Shown here piece after piece: positions 1 through 9,659 of a stretch of DNA of 64,000 nucleotides. The translations under genes and the position numbers were made by a program. Location: the NCBI GenBank assembly GCA_016718345.1, contig JADKDN010000003.1:62001-126000 (forward strand), in the 5' to 3' direction. The DNA comes from Flavobacterium sp. GTDB lineage: Bacteria > Bacteroidota > Bacteroidia > Flavobacteriales > Flavobacteriaceae. The notes under the pieces were generated by a model. It made no database searches. It was not told the origin of the DNA and saw nothing but the letters and a program-made list of their open reading frames with translations. The first letter of the stretch is position 1. Each line of letters opens with the position of its first letter.

Positions 1-791
1 GCTTTTTTGAAGGCAGCATTAATTTCTTCAATGGATACTTGTCGTTTTACATAACACGTAATATCGGTTAGGGAACCGTCGGGAACGGGAACACGAATGC
101 CACTGCCACCAAATTTTCCCTCAAATTCAGGAAATATTTTGGTCAAAGCCTTTGCCGCACCAGTAGTGGTTGGAACTATAGATTGACTTGCCCCACGTGC
201 ACGACGTAAATCTTTATGTGGCTGGTCATGCAAACTTTGATCAGTAGTATAGGAGTGGACAGTAGTGATGTAGGCTTGTTCAATTCCGCACAATTCACTA
301 ATGATTTTAATCATTGGAGCAGCATTATTTGTAGTGCAACTTGCATTGGATACAATAGTTTCTGTTCCGTCTAGTATAGATTCATTTACGCCCAGAACAA
401 CTGTTTTTATTGCATCAACTTCTGAAGGTGCCGATAGGATTACTTTTTTGGCTCCAGCCAAAATATGAGCGTTGATTTCATTAAAAGTTTTGTATTTACC
501 AGTAGCTTCTACAACAAGGTCAATATTTAAGGATTTCCAATTTAGATTTGGAATGTTTTTTTCATGAAAAAACAAGTATTGTTTACTACCAACCCAAATC
601 GAAGTGTCATCATAGGAACATTCCTCTGACAAAACCCCATGAATACTGTCGTATTTAATTAAATGCGACATGGTTCTGTTATCGGCGATGTCATTTATGG
701 CAATAACTTCAATAGTAGGATGATTCAAAAGTAATCGGAATAGATTTCGTCCAATCCTTCCAAATCCATTGATTGCAATTCTTGTCTTCAA
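1..791 (-). CDS. gap: Type I glyceraldehyde-3-phosphate dehydrogenase (3' end outside window)
   Basis: Glycolytic/gluconeogenic enzyme that oxidises glyceraldehyde 3-phosphate with NAD and phosphate. The frame is open for 263 codons to the window edge. It opens with a Rossmann NGFGRIGR motif; an Asp about residue 33 (AIND) suggests NAD preference. The catalytic Cys lies in SNASCTTN near residue 150 and the His in TTVHSYT. The only start that keeps the full Rossmann strand is a TTG at 789-791, four bases after the lipA stop; no ATG is available before the nucleotide-binding motif. Spacing suggests transcription and translation coupled to lipA. The C-terminal ~70 residues are missing because the window ends. 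Confidence 0.95.
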   Translation of the reverse strand, partial: MKTRIAINGFGRIGRNLFRLLLNHPTIEVIAINDIADNRTMSHLIKYDSIHGVLSEECSYDDTSIWVGSKQYLFFHEKNIPNLNWKSLNIDLVVEATGKYKTFNEINAHILAGAKKVILSAPSEVDAIKTVVLGVNESILDGTETIVSNASCTTNNAAPMIKIISELCGIEQAYITTVHSYTTDQSLHDQPHKDLRRARGASQSIVPTTTGAAKALTKIFPEFEGKFGGSGIRVPVPDGSLTDITCYVKRQVSIEEINAAFKK

Positions 792-795
792 GGTT

Positions 796-1668
796 TTACA
801 GTATATGTTTTGCCGCTTTATAGGATGAACGAACTAAAGCTCCACTTTCAACATGTCTGAAACCTAGTTCTAATCCAATCTTTTCGTATTTTGCAAATTG
901 CTCTGGCGTAATGTATTCTTTTACGGGTAAGTGTTTTTTACTGGGTTGTAGGTATTGACCAATGGTTACTACATCTACATTGGCTTTACGCAAATCGTGT
1001 AGCGTTTGAATGACTTCTTCTTCGGTTTCTCCCAATCCAAGCATAATCCCTGATTTGGTTCTGTTGATTCCTTTTTCTTTCAAATAGCGCAATACTTCTA
1101 GGCTTCTATCGTATTTTGCTTGAATTCGTACCTCACGAGTCAATCGGCGAACGGTTTCGACATTGTGGGAAACTACCTCTGGATTTGCTTCTACAATTCT
1201 GTCAATATTTCTCTCGATTCCTTGAAAATCAGGAATTAATGTTTCAAGAGTGGTGTTGGGATTCATTCTTCGAATGGCTTTGACAGTTTCAATCCAAATG
1301 ATGGAACCTCCATCTTTCAAATCGTCTCTATCTACGCTTGTGATTACGGCGTGTTTGATGTTCATGATTTTAATGGAGCGCGCTACTTTTTCAGGTTCGT
1401 CCCAGTCTACGGTTTCGGGTCTTCCTGTTTTTACGCCACAAAAACCACAAGAACGGGTACAAATATTTCCTAATATCATAAAAGTTGCGGTACCTTCTCC
1501 CCAACATTCACCCATATTTGGACAGCTTCCTGAGGTGCATATAGTATTCAAACTATACTTGTCTACCAAACCACGAAGCTCTGTATATTTTTGACCAATA
1601 GGAAGTTTTACTTTTAGCCATTTTGGTTTTCCTATAGGTAATGTATTGTCTAAAACGCTTTCCATCAA
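796..1668 (-). CDS. lipA: Lipoyl synthase
   Basis: Radical-SAM enzyme that inserts two sulfurs into protein-bound octanoyl chains to make lipoyl groups for 2-oxoacid dehydrogenases and glycine cleavage. The 290-residue product is full length. It has the auxiliary-cluster motif CX4CX5C (CTSGSCPNMGEC, about residue 44), the radical-SAM CX3CX2C (CTRSCGFC, about residue 70) and the C-terminal RSS motif (VRSSYK). Two adjacent ATG codons are possible starts. The gap gene begins four bases after the stop. The reading frame is intact and the family assignment is secure. Confidence 0.97.
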   Translation of the reverse strand: MMESVLDNTLPIGKPKWLKVKLPIGQKYTELRGLVDKYSLNTICTSGSCPNMGECWGEGTATFMILGNICTRSCGFCGVKTGRPETVDWDEPEKVARSIKIMNIKHAVITSVDRDDLKDGGSIIWIETVKAIRRMNPNTTLETLIPDFQGIERNIDRIVEANPEVVSHNVETVRRLTREVRIQAKYDRSLEVLRYLKEKGINRTKSGIMLGLGETEEEVIQTLHDLRKANVDVVTIGQYLQPSKKHLPVKEYITPEQFAKYEKIGLELGFRHVESGALVRSSYKAAKHIL

Positions 1669-1820
1669 ACTATTTTTTGAATGGCAAAGATAGGAATTAG
1701 ATTTAGGAATTAAATTGGTTTTTTGTTAATTTCAAGTTAGAGTTAGCGCAGCTTTACTTTGTGAGTTTTAACATTACATGTTGAACATATTCGTAAGGAC
1801 GAGATAATTTTAACGGGCCG

Positions 1821-1930
1821 CGTATTGGCGATGGGCGGGATTTTTAGCACTGAACTTTAATCGAAGAACGAAAGTTGAATTTTGCACTTCCGTTGATACG
1901 AAGCCGTTCAGCCCGCCTATTGCCAATACG
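1821..1930. repeat. Long imperfect hairpin beside accessory cassette
   Basis: The arm at 1821-1839 pairs with 1912-1930 over 19 positions, with two G-T pairs (cgtattggc...gggcggg against cccgcc...gccaatacg). The 72-base interior holds a smaller stem, aacttt at 1853-1858 with aaagtt at 1870-1875. The right arm ends two bases before the GTTAGCGGT that begins the DUF4180/mepB cassette. GC content is clearly higher than in the flanks. Its role is unknown; it could be a folded recombination site or a mobile hairpin repeat. Confidence 0.8.
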
Positions 1931-1962
1931 ATGTTAGCGGTTCGTTGTTGTTTCTTCGTTAG

Positions 1963-2447
1963 TCAATTTCGCTTGATTTTGTTAATAATTTCTTTAAAGG
2001 TCGGGGCTTTTTTGTCAAAATCCCAGTTGAGTTCGCTTGCTTATTTATCGCTATGTCCCAAGGTGGATAAACTCTAATTCCACGTTTTCCTTCTTTGTTG
2101 TTTCTTGTTATTATTCCTTTGTCAGCCAACACAGATTTTGGAAAAATAAACTGTCCGAAGTTGTCATTACTTTTTGATGTGATAATTATAAAATCTAAGT
2201 CGTCTAAATCGCTAAATGGTTCGGTTATTCCGTCTTTGTTTCTTTTCCAAATGGTAACAAACTGTCCCGTTTTTGTCGATGTGATTTTAGAAACACGATA
2301 TTGAATTGTCTTTCCGTTAAGTTCAAATGAACAAGCTCCGTATTCTATACTTTCTAAATTCTGCTTCAAGTTTGACAATTCAAAACCACATTTGTCATAA
2401 ACTATTTCTTTCACAACGAATTGGGCGTGTCGCGTTTTTGTTGTCAT
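1963..2447 (-). CDS. MepB family protein (frameshifted near C-terminus)
   Basis: Resembles MepB, the small protein encoded with the MepRA multidrug efflux genes in staphylococci, whose biochemical role is unknown. Family motifs visible are CSFELNGK, FVTIWKR, GQFIFPKSVL and GKRGIRVYPPWD, so nearly the whole domain is present. Around 2020-2035 the frame shifts: the uninterrupted frame ends at 1959 with an odd tail, whereas the other frame gives the family-like ending WDFDKKAPTFKEIINKIKRN and a stop at 1963-1965. The ATG at 2445-2447 overlaps the DUF4180 stop as ATGA. No MATE pump is adjacent, so an efflux role cannot be inferred here. Confidence 0.8.
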
Positions 2448-2805
2448 TTTATACTTTGATAGTACTTTTTGTCCGATTGAGATGCTACAAAATTAACTTG
2501 TCTGCTTTGTTGCTTTCATAAATGAAGTCGTTTAGACTTTTACTATTAAACTTTGAAAAATCTCCAACAATTGTCAAAGGCATTTGATATTGAGTGAACT
2601 TTTGAAGTATATCTCCTGCAATTTTTGTTTTTAATTCAAAAAAGTCGTGAATAATGTTCTTTTCGTGAATAATGATTTTGTCAAAACCCTGATAGTTTAG
2701 GTTTCCTAATAAATCTAAACCGTCTTCAGTAGTTTTTAAAATTATTTCGTCCGTAATTATTTCGGCTATTTTTTTGTCGTTGATATTATGAGTTTCAATG
2801 TTCAT
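2444..2805 (-). CDS. DUF4180 domain protein (frameshifted at C-terminus)
   Basis: Small protein matching the DUF4180 family: DLLGNLNYQGFDKIII, FFELKTKIAGDILQKF and the conserved IVGDFSKFNSKSLNDFIYE near the end. The uninterrupted frame stops at 2485 after ADKLIL; restoring one base in the AAGTTAATTTTG stretch continues as NFVASQSDKKYYQSIK and stops at 2444, overlapping the mepB ATG. That natural overlap supports the corrected reading. The function of the family is unknown. It is the first gene of the two-gene cassette; no promoter box was confidently found between it and the right border. Confidence 0.8.
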
Positions 2806-2865
2806 TTAATTTATCGGTTGTTTGTTTTGCACGGTCGCTTGTTACAATGACCGCTAACTTGTTTA

Positions 2866-2932
2866 TAAACGAAACAAACTTTCGCCAAGCAACCTAAAAA
2901 TGGTTGTATAGGCGAAACTTTTATTTCGTTTA
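2866..2932. repeat. Three-part hairpin at right border of cassette
   Basis: TAAACGAAA (2866-2874) pairs with TTTCGTTTA (2924-2932), TTTCGCC (2880-2886) with GGCGAAA (2911-2917), and inside the loop CAACC (2890-2894) with GGTTG (2902-2906). The stems are separated by internal loops. It lies just outside the ACCGCTAAC border. It has no U-tract suggesting an ordinary terminator. Confidence 0.75.
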
Positions 2933-2979
2933 CAATTTCAAATATAGTTAATAATTCCTTGAAATTCTCGTAAGAAAAA

Positions 2980-3787
2980 TTAATCCATCATGACAATTAT
3001 AGGTAAGTTGTAGGAAGTACGTACTGGGTTTCCTTTAATCATGCCCGGAGCCCATTTCGTTTTAAGCGATTTTAAAACACGAATGGCTTCTTTGTCTAAA
3101 CCATGACCAGGATTGTTTTTAACTTGAATATCTGTCATGCTTCCATCTTTTTCAATGACAAAGGAAACGTAAATACGAATGGTTTTCCCCTCTTCAAGTT
3201 CAGGCTTTTCAAAATTAGTACCCACATAGTTATAAAATTTTCCAATACCACCCGGAAATTCAGGAAGTTTATCTAAGCTGTTTGTGGTGTTTACAATGTT
3301 TTCTGGAATTGTTGTTGGAGTTTCAGTTCCTGTTCCAGTGGTTTTGACAACATCTATGTTAGTAGCTGTTTCGCCTGTAGTTCCATTAGTTTTACTGCTA
3401 TTGTCAGTATTTTTTACTATGTCCTGATTGGCATCTATGGCTTTTACAATGGTTGGATTGATAAGTTGCTCTTTCTTGATGTTTGAACTTGGTTTTTTTT
3501 GCAATAGGGATAACCAGTTTAACAGGCTTTTGTGGTTTAAAATCACTTAGCCTAATTATAGTATTGGTGTAGTCGGGAGTTTCAATCTTGATTTTTTCGT
3601 TACCCGAAAACAGGTTGATGAGCATTGAAATACTGATGAGACTCGTTACAATCATTGAACCCATAAAGAAAGCAAGTAAAGTCGTCTTGTCACTTTCTTT
3701 TCGGAGTTGGTAGGCGCCGTATTCTTTGTTTTTTCCTTCGAAAACTATATTAATCCAATTGTTTTCACAGATACTTAATTTTGACAT
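2980..3787 (-). CDS. Energy transducer TonB-like protein (frameshifted)
   Basis: Inner-membrane protein of the TonB type. The N-terminal cytoplasmic part has the Bacteroidota-specific FEGKNKEYGAYQLRKE motif, then one membrane segment (about residues 35-60), a Pro/Thr/Asn-rich linker and a C-terminal TonB domain with EFPGGI, IRIYVSFVIEKDGS and the ending YNLPIIVMMD. The frame breaks near 3490-3510 at an eight-T run; the two halves together give about 269 residues. It follows an ECF sigma factor gene on the same strand with a gap of about 120 bases. No partner ExbB/ExbD is nearby, so its receptor is unknown. Confidence 0.85.
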
Positions 3788-3906
3788 AATTCAAGAGTTT
3801 AGTGGTTAAGTATCAATCAGTCATAGGCGAAAGTAATTTTAATAGACAACGTTAAAATTATCTTTTTTATTGTAGCAGTATTTCTAAGTAAATGCTGAAA
3901 GCTTGA

Positions 3907-4456
3907 CTATCGTTTATTCTCGATAATTTCAGCTAATAATTTTTTGGCGCGGAGTAGTTTTATTTTCACATTATTCAAGGGTTCGCCCAGTTGTTCGGCA
4001 ATTTCTTGATAACTAAATTCTTGAAAATAGCGCAGTTGAATTACCTCTTGATAATGTGGTTTTAATTCTTTGATGTAGCGTAGTAATTGAGATAGATTTT
4101 GCTCCGTTATTAGTTCATCTTCAGCTGATGGAGTAGAGTCGGCAATATTGTAGGCTTGATTGTCTTCTTCATCAGTGATGTCAATAAAAGAGAAGATTTT
4201 TTTTGCGGAGTAGGTCAATATGAACGTTTTTTGCAATTGCAATTAACCAAGTATTGAATTGAAATTCAGGGTTGTACGTCCCTATTTTGTCAAAGGCTTT
4301 GGAGAAGGTTTCTATGGTAATATCCTCGGCATCGGTTTCATTTTCAGTACGTTTTAGCATAAAACTATACACTTCACTCCAATAGAAATCCAACAGAAAA
4401 GTAAAGGCTACTTGATCGCCTTTTTTTGCTCTTTCTATGTTTTCTTTTATTTCCAA
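3907..4456 (-). CDS. ECF-type RNA polymerase sigma factor (frameshifted)
   Basis: Group 4 sigma-70 family factor, about 183 residues. Region 2 is seen in DAEDITIETFSKAFDKI and FNTWLIAIAKNVHIDLLRKK, region 4 in HYQEVIQLRYFQEFSYQEIAEQL with the recognition helix NNVKIKLLRAKK. The break is at the poly-A run near 4195-4203. The start at 4456 overlaps the end of the glycosyltransferase gene by ten bases, which suggests translational coupling. No anti-sigma gene is adjacent; the next gene downstream is TonB-like. The regulon cannot be told from sequence. Confidence 0.9.
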
Positions 4457-5553
4457 TGTACAGGTTTTGAAAAAATATTTTTGAAAAAGATATTGAATTG
4501 GGTGAAGATAAGTACTATTTCAACAATTGGAAACCAATACATTACATCTTTTTCTTTCAATTTTCCTGATGAAAATCCGAGAGTAATCCAAGTAAAGAGA
4601 TAACGAAATCCAACTAAACTTAAAACAATAATCCACTGGTATTGGAATGAAAGTAAAAGTATAGGAAGTAAAATAAACAGCAATTGCGATAGATAAAATA
4701 TGGATAAATGTGCTCTATCGAAAAATTTGTAAAATTTTGCCGTTGATACATGTCTGCGTTTTTGTGCAAACCATTCTTTGAATGTTGTTTTAGGTTGCGA
4801 ATAGGTAAAACTTTCTGGTGTATAACAAACAGTTGTGTTTTTGCCTTTTGCTGCTTGATTAATGAACAAATCATCGTCTCCAGAACGAATTTTCATGTGT
4901 TCAATAAATCCATTAACATTGAAGAATTCCTCTTTCTTGTAGGCTAAATTTCGACCTACTCCCATATATGGATGTCCCATTTTTGCCCATGAAAAGTATT
5001 GAACCGCTGAGAGCATGGTCTCAAATCGGATTAATTTATTCAAAAAAGAACCCGGAATTTTCTCGTAGGCACCATATCCTAAAACGATTGTTTTTTGAAG
5101 ACTAAAGTGTGAACTCATCTCTTTTATCCAGTCTTTTGAAGTAGGGTAGCAATCGGCATCAGTAAATAGGAGGTATTCTTTTTTTGCGGCTTTGATTCCT
5201 AGAGTTAGTGCGAATTTTTTATTGCCCCAAAAGGCTTCATTGTTGATTACTTTTACCAATCGTACATTGGAATACTGTTTTTCATACCCTTCAAAAATCT
5301 CTAAAGTTTCATCACTTGAAGCATCATCAATAAGAACAATCTCGAAATCTGGGTAGTCTTGTTCTACTAGAAGCGGAATAAATTTCGTTACATTTTCAGC
5401 TTCGTTTTTAGCACAAACAATAACAGAAATTGGAATTTTTTTAGGATTACTCTTTTGTGTTTTTGTATAGGCAAACTTCCCAAAAACAATTAAATAGTAA
5501 AAGAGTTGTATTGCAACGACAAGGATAAACAGATAAAAAGTAATAGTCAACAT
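4447..5553 (-). CDS. Membrane-associated family 2 glycosyltransferase
   Basis: Intact 368-residue GT2 enzyme. An N-terminal membrane segment (residues 1-25) is followed by the GT-A fold: ISVIVCAKNEAENV, VLIDDASSDET, the metal-binding DADCYP motif near residue 130, a GDDDLF acceptor region and a QKRRHVS (Q-x-x-R-W-like) motif. Three hydrophobic segments close the protein. Such proteins transfer sugars from nucleotide-sugar donors to lipid or glycan acceptors; the acceptor here is unknown. It sits between murB and the sigma factor, overlapping the latter by ten bases. Confidence 0.9.
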   Translation of the reverse strand: MLTITFYLFILVVAIQLFYYLIVFGKFAYTKTQKSNPKKIPISVIVCAKNEAENVTKFIPLLVEQDYPDFEIVLIDDASSDETLEIFEGYEKQYSNVRLVKVINNEAFWGNKKFALTLGIKAAKKEYLLFTDADCYPTSKDWIKEMSSHFSLQKTIVLGYGAYEKIPGSFLNKLIRFETMLSAVQYFSWAKMGHPYMGVGRNLAYKKEEFFNVNGFIEHMKIRSGDDDLFINQAAKGKNTTVCYTPESFTYSQPKTTFKEWFAQKRRHVSTAKFYKFFDRAHLSIFYLSQLLFILLPILLLSFQYQWIIVLSLVGFRYLFTWITLGFSSGKLKEKDVMYWFPIVEIVLIFTQFNIFFKNIFSKPVHWK

Positions 5554-5649
5554 ATAAGCGTATTGTCTTTTAAAATCGTGTGCAAAGGTACAAATTCAAT
5601 TGTGAATTTGGAAGTATAAATTGTGAATTATTTGGAGAGAATTTGAAGT

Positions 5650-6662
5650 CTAAATTACATTCACTTCGGCTTCTATTTGAATGCCAAATGTCTTGAAAAT
5701 AGTAGTTTGAATAGTTTTTGCTACTTCTAAAATTTCCTGTCCAGTGGCGTTTCCGTAATTAACTAAAACTAAAGCTTGATTTTTGTGAACTCCAGCATCT
5801 CCAAAACGTTTGCCTTTAAAACCCGCTTGTTCAATAAGCCATCCAGCAGGAACTTTAACTTCGGTAGCAGAAACCTCATAGTATTTCATTTCTGGGAATT
5901 GTTGGTGAATTTTCTCAAAATCACTTTTTAGTAGAATAGGATTTTTAAAAAAACTACCGCTATTTCCCAGTTCTTTTGGATCAGGCAATTTACTTTGTCG
6001 AATGGCAATTACAGCATTGCTAACGTCTTTTAAAGTAGGATTTGTGATATTGTTTTTTGCTAGTTCTGATGCAATATCGCCGTAGGAAATATTAATTTTA
6101 TGACTGTGCTTTGTTAGTTTATAAACTACCGAAGTAATGATATATTGGTCTTTGACTTCATTTTTAAAAACACTTTCCCGATAACCAAAATGACATTCTT
6201 CTTTTGTGAATGTTTTCATCTCTTGGTTGGTGATTTTCATCACATCACAGGAAACAAAAGTGTCTTTTATTTCAGTGCCATAAGCCCCAATATTTTGACT
6301 GGTGTAGTGCCTACATTTCCTGGAATAAGAGACATGTTTTCAAGTCCACCCAAATTTTGATCAATGGTCCAAAGCACAAATTCATGCCAGTTTTCTCCAG
6401 CTTGACTTTCAACCCAAACGAAATTGTCATCTTCTTTGATGATTTTTTTTCCTTTTAAATCCACGTGAATGACTAAGGCATCGATATTTTTTGTCAAAAG
6501 CATATTACTCCCACCACCAAGGATGAATTTTTTTTCGTCTGGATGTTGCTCTAAAACGGTTTTTAAATCGGTGATAGAATGTACCGCCACAAATTGTCGC
6601 GCTTTAGCCTCAATACCAAAGGTGTTGAAGTTTTTTAGAGAAAAATTTTCGTGGAATTCCAT
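5650..6662 (-). CDS. murB: UDP-N-acetylenolpyruvoylglucosamine reductase (frameshifted)
   Basis: FAD enzyme that reduces UDP-GlcNAc-enolpyruvate to UDP-MurNAc in peptidoglycan synthesis. The N-terminal half has NFNTFGIEA, the FAD loop ILGGGSNML and LIPGNVGTTP; the second half has FGYRES, the active-site Ser loop GNSGSFFKNP, and AGWLIEQAGFKGKR. The two halves lie in different frames, joined near 6260-6285, where IPGNVGTTPVQNIGAYG would be expected. About 337 residues in total, normal for the family. As murB is essential and single copy, the shift is more likely a sequence error than decay. Confidence 0.92.
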
Positions 6663-6712
6663 AAAATAATTGCTATTGAAAGGTCAAATTTAAAGTAATA
6701 TTTCAGAATCTA

Positions 6713-8584
6713 TCATGAAACTAAATTCAAAACAGTAGAAAAATTTTCAGTGTAGTTTTTAATCCAAATATGCATCATAAACAATGGCATGATGTAGGGA
6801 ATCATTTTCCGATCCCCTTTTTGTAAATTATCAATTAACTTATCGACTTTAATATTTTCAAAATAAGGCATTTGGAACATCGAACTCCTTGCAAATGATT
6901 CCATTTCGTCTTTAAAAGCAGGACTTTTAATAATGTAGTCACCCCATGGAACACTCAATCCTACTTTTCTGAAATTTAAAATTTCACTTGGCAATCGATT
7001 TTCCATTGCAGTTTTGAGGATGAATTTTCCTTTTTTTCCAGTAAAAAACCATTCGTCGTCCAACGAACCTAAGCCAGCAATTAATCTAGGGTCTAAAAAG
7101 GGTTCTCTACATTCAATAGAAGCTCCCATCGTACAACGGTCGTTTCTGTCCAAAAGTGAACACAGATAAGTATGTTGATCAAAGTATAGCGCTTGTCTTT
7201 TTAAATTATTTGGATACAGTATTTTAGCATCTTCATAAATTTCTTTACGGTATTCGTTTTTAGGTGGACTATTTATTCCAAAATTTTTCTTGATATCATT
7301 TTTAAAGATATTACAGCTGTTGAAGAGGATTAGATCTTCATCATTTTTGAATTGCGAATAGCGAATTAGTTTTTCATATCTCGGTTTTTTTGCAAACATA
7401 TCTATATTTCCAATTGTGGCTATTGAATTTAAAAGAGAAGGATGTTTTAGAGCTTTGTATCTCACGTAACCGCCCATCATTTCATCGGCTCCTTCACCAG
7501 AAAGTAATACTTTTACTTATGGTTTAGCCATTTGAGAAAGAGCCAAGAGATGAGGTTCACTCAAGTGAATTATTGGTTCATCTTGAAAGTAAGTAGAAGC
7601 AATTAATTTTTCATACAGAGAATCATTTTCCAACTGCATGGTATGAAAGCCATAATGGAATTTTTTTGACAGCATTTTTGCCAAATGTGATTCGTCATGT
7701 TCTTCTTCTTTAAATCCAACATTGTATGTTTGTAATTTTTTAAATTTTTGTTGACTTAAAGATACGAGAATGGAGGAGGAGTCCAATCCACCACTTAGTA
7801 ACACACCAACAGGCACATCGCTAACCATTCTTAAACGTACAGCATCGTCAAAAGTGCTTTTGAACCATTCTAAAGGTTTTTCTATTTCAGAATGATTATT
7901 GATTTCTATTTGTAAATCCCACCATTTTTCAGTACTTATTTTTCCACTTTCGTGAATGGTAATGCTGTCTCCAGGCAACACTTTTTTTACATTTTCATAC
8001 AAGGTATTTTCACCAGCCACAAACCGATTAAAAATATATTCTCCTAATCCGTCCTCAGCTATTTTTAGTGGAACGCCCGCAGTAAATAACGCTTTTTGCT
8101 CAGAGGCAAAATATACTGTTTCATTGTAAAATGAATAATAGAGTGGTTTTACTCCCATTCGGTCACGAACCAGAATCAATTTTCTTTCTTTTTTATCCCA
8201 GATGGCAAACGCAAACATTCCGTTAAGTCGATTCAGCATTTCGAGACCATACAATTGGAAGAGTTTCATTAGAACTTCTGTATCTGAGTGGGTTTTTATG
8301 TCAAATCCATGGCTCTTAAGTTCCGAATAAAAATCTTTGAAATTGTATATTTCGCCATTGTACACCATAACGTACCTTCCATCATCAGAAAGAAACGGCT
8401 GGTGTCCAGCTGAAGTGACGTCAAGAATAGAAAGTCTTCTATGTCCAAAACCAACATTGTTTTCTACGAATAACCCTTTATCATCTGGTCCACGATGTTC
8501 TAAGGCGTCTCGCATTTTGGTGAGTACACTTTCGTCTACTTTTTTTTGCGATTGCAAATGTAAGATTCCATTTATACCACACAT
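6713..8584 (-). CDS. asnB: Glutamine-hydrolysing asparagine synthetase (frameshifted)
   Basis: Converts aspartate, glutamine and ATP to asparagine. It begins MCGINGI, so Cys2 is the glutaminase nucleophile, followed by EHRGPDDKG and the ATP-PP loop LLSGGLDSS near residue 260. The C-terminal half resumes after the expected SGEGADEMMGGY segment. The frames join near 7485-7515, where the upstream frame stops after QMAKP. About 623 residues restored. Placed six bases after a glycosyltransferase gene, as in polysaccharide clusters where AsnB paralogues amidate uronic acids; that alternative cannot be excluded. Confidence 0.9.
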
Positions 8585-8589
8585 AAATC

Positions 8590-9653
8590 TTAGTTTTTAG
8601 TAGTGTTAATTAATTCATGGTATCGGTCTGCAATCATTTTCATATTAGTGGAATAATTGACGTTTTGTTCTATAAATTTTCGGTTGTAGGTGACCGCTTG
8701 TTCTCTATAGGATGGATTTTCAATTGCCCAAATAAGTTCTGAAGCCAACTGTTCGTAATCATTAACAGGAATCAATTGACCGTTTTTTCGATGGTCTATC
8801 CAGCTTTGATTGCCTGGAATATCAGTTACAATTGGATAACAATTGGTTGCCATTGCTTCAAATAAAGAAGCGGAAACACCCTCGGTTGTGGGCATGCTGA
8901 TGTAAAAATTAGATTGCTGCAAAACTTCAGACAATTGAGAACTAGGAAGTTTACCTGTAAAAGTAACTTTTGTATCAATTTTTAGTTTTTTTGCCAATGC
9001 TTTTAGAAATGGCAATTGAACTCCATCGCCAACAATCGTTAGCTGAAAATCAAATCCTTTTTCACGGAGAATTGCAAATGATTTTAAAATAATATCGTGT
9101 TTGTATTCAGGAGATAAAGAACGGGTTACAATGGCATTAATTCCATTCAATTTTATTGTTTTTTTCATTTTCAAAAACAGATAAATCGATGCCTTTTGGC
9201 AAAATCATAACTTTATTCATATCTACATTCGCCTTTTTCATTGTGATAGTCATAGCTGGTTCAAGCGTGGATTAGATTCGCTTTTTTAAAAGCATAATCT
9301 TGAATTCTTTTTTTTACGGGAAATAAAATGGAATTTGTAGGCCACAAATCGGTAATGCCCTGTTGCGCAATAACAAGAGGTTTAATTCCAGATAGGGCGG
9401 CAAGAAATCCGTAGCTTGTTGTTCTTTCGGCAATGACCATATTTGGGGAATGCTGCTGTTTTATTTTTCTTATTTCTAAATATGAACTAGCGTATTCAAA
9501 AATTCTTTTAATTCGATTTAGAATACTATTGCTTGGTGTTTTCAATTCCCAAGTTATGATTTCAAAATCGCCAAATTCTTTGAGTCCGTTCATCCAAGTA
9601 ATGGCGTCCTGTCTGTAGGTTTCCCCAAGGAAAAGAATTTTTTTTCTAGGCAT
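8590..9653 (-). CDS. GT4-type glycosyltransferase (two frameshifts)
   Basis: Family 1/4 (GT-B) glycosyltransferase. The N-terminal Rossmann half starts MPRKKILFLGETYRQD and includes VIAERTTSYGF; the C-terminal half has ILPKGIDL, VTRSLSPEYKHDI, LTIVGDGVQLPFL, VTFTGKLP and the donor-binding EGVSASLFEAMA. Breaks lie near 9263 (after KKANLIHA) and at the A-rich stretch near 9140-9170. Restored length is about 354 residues. It is followed six bases later by asnB and preceded closely by DUF2461. Substrate unknown; probably surface glycan or lipopolysaccharide synthesis. Confidence 0.85.
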
Positions 9654-9659
9654 TTCGAG

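Larger units (their letters stand above)
1933..2858. mobile_element. Putative two-gene cassette bounded by inverted GTTAGCGGT
   Basis: GTTAGCGGT at 1933-1941 is inverted as ACCGCTAAC at 2850-2858. The similarity continues weakly inward (TTCGTTGT against CATTGT on the inverted end). Between them lie only DUF4180 and the MepB-like gene, both transcribed leftwards and overlapping by ATGA. Each boundary abuts a long hairpin on its outer side (1821-1930 and 2866-2932). No transposase or integrase is inside. That this is a mobile cassette is inference from the symmetric borders and accessory content. Confidence 0.45.

Noticed and set aside
1250..1594. Plus-strand open frame of 114 codons
   Set aside because: It runs antisense inside lipA, whose radical-SAM motifs are clear.
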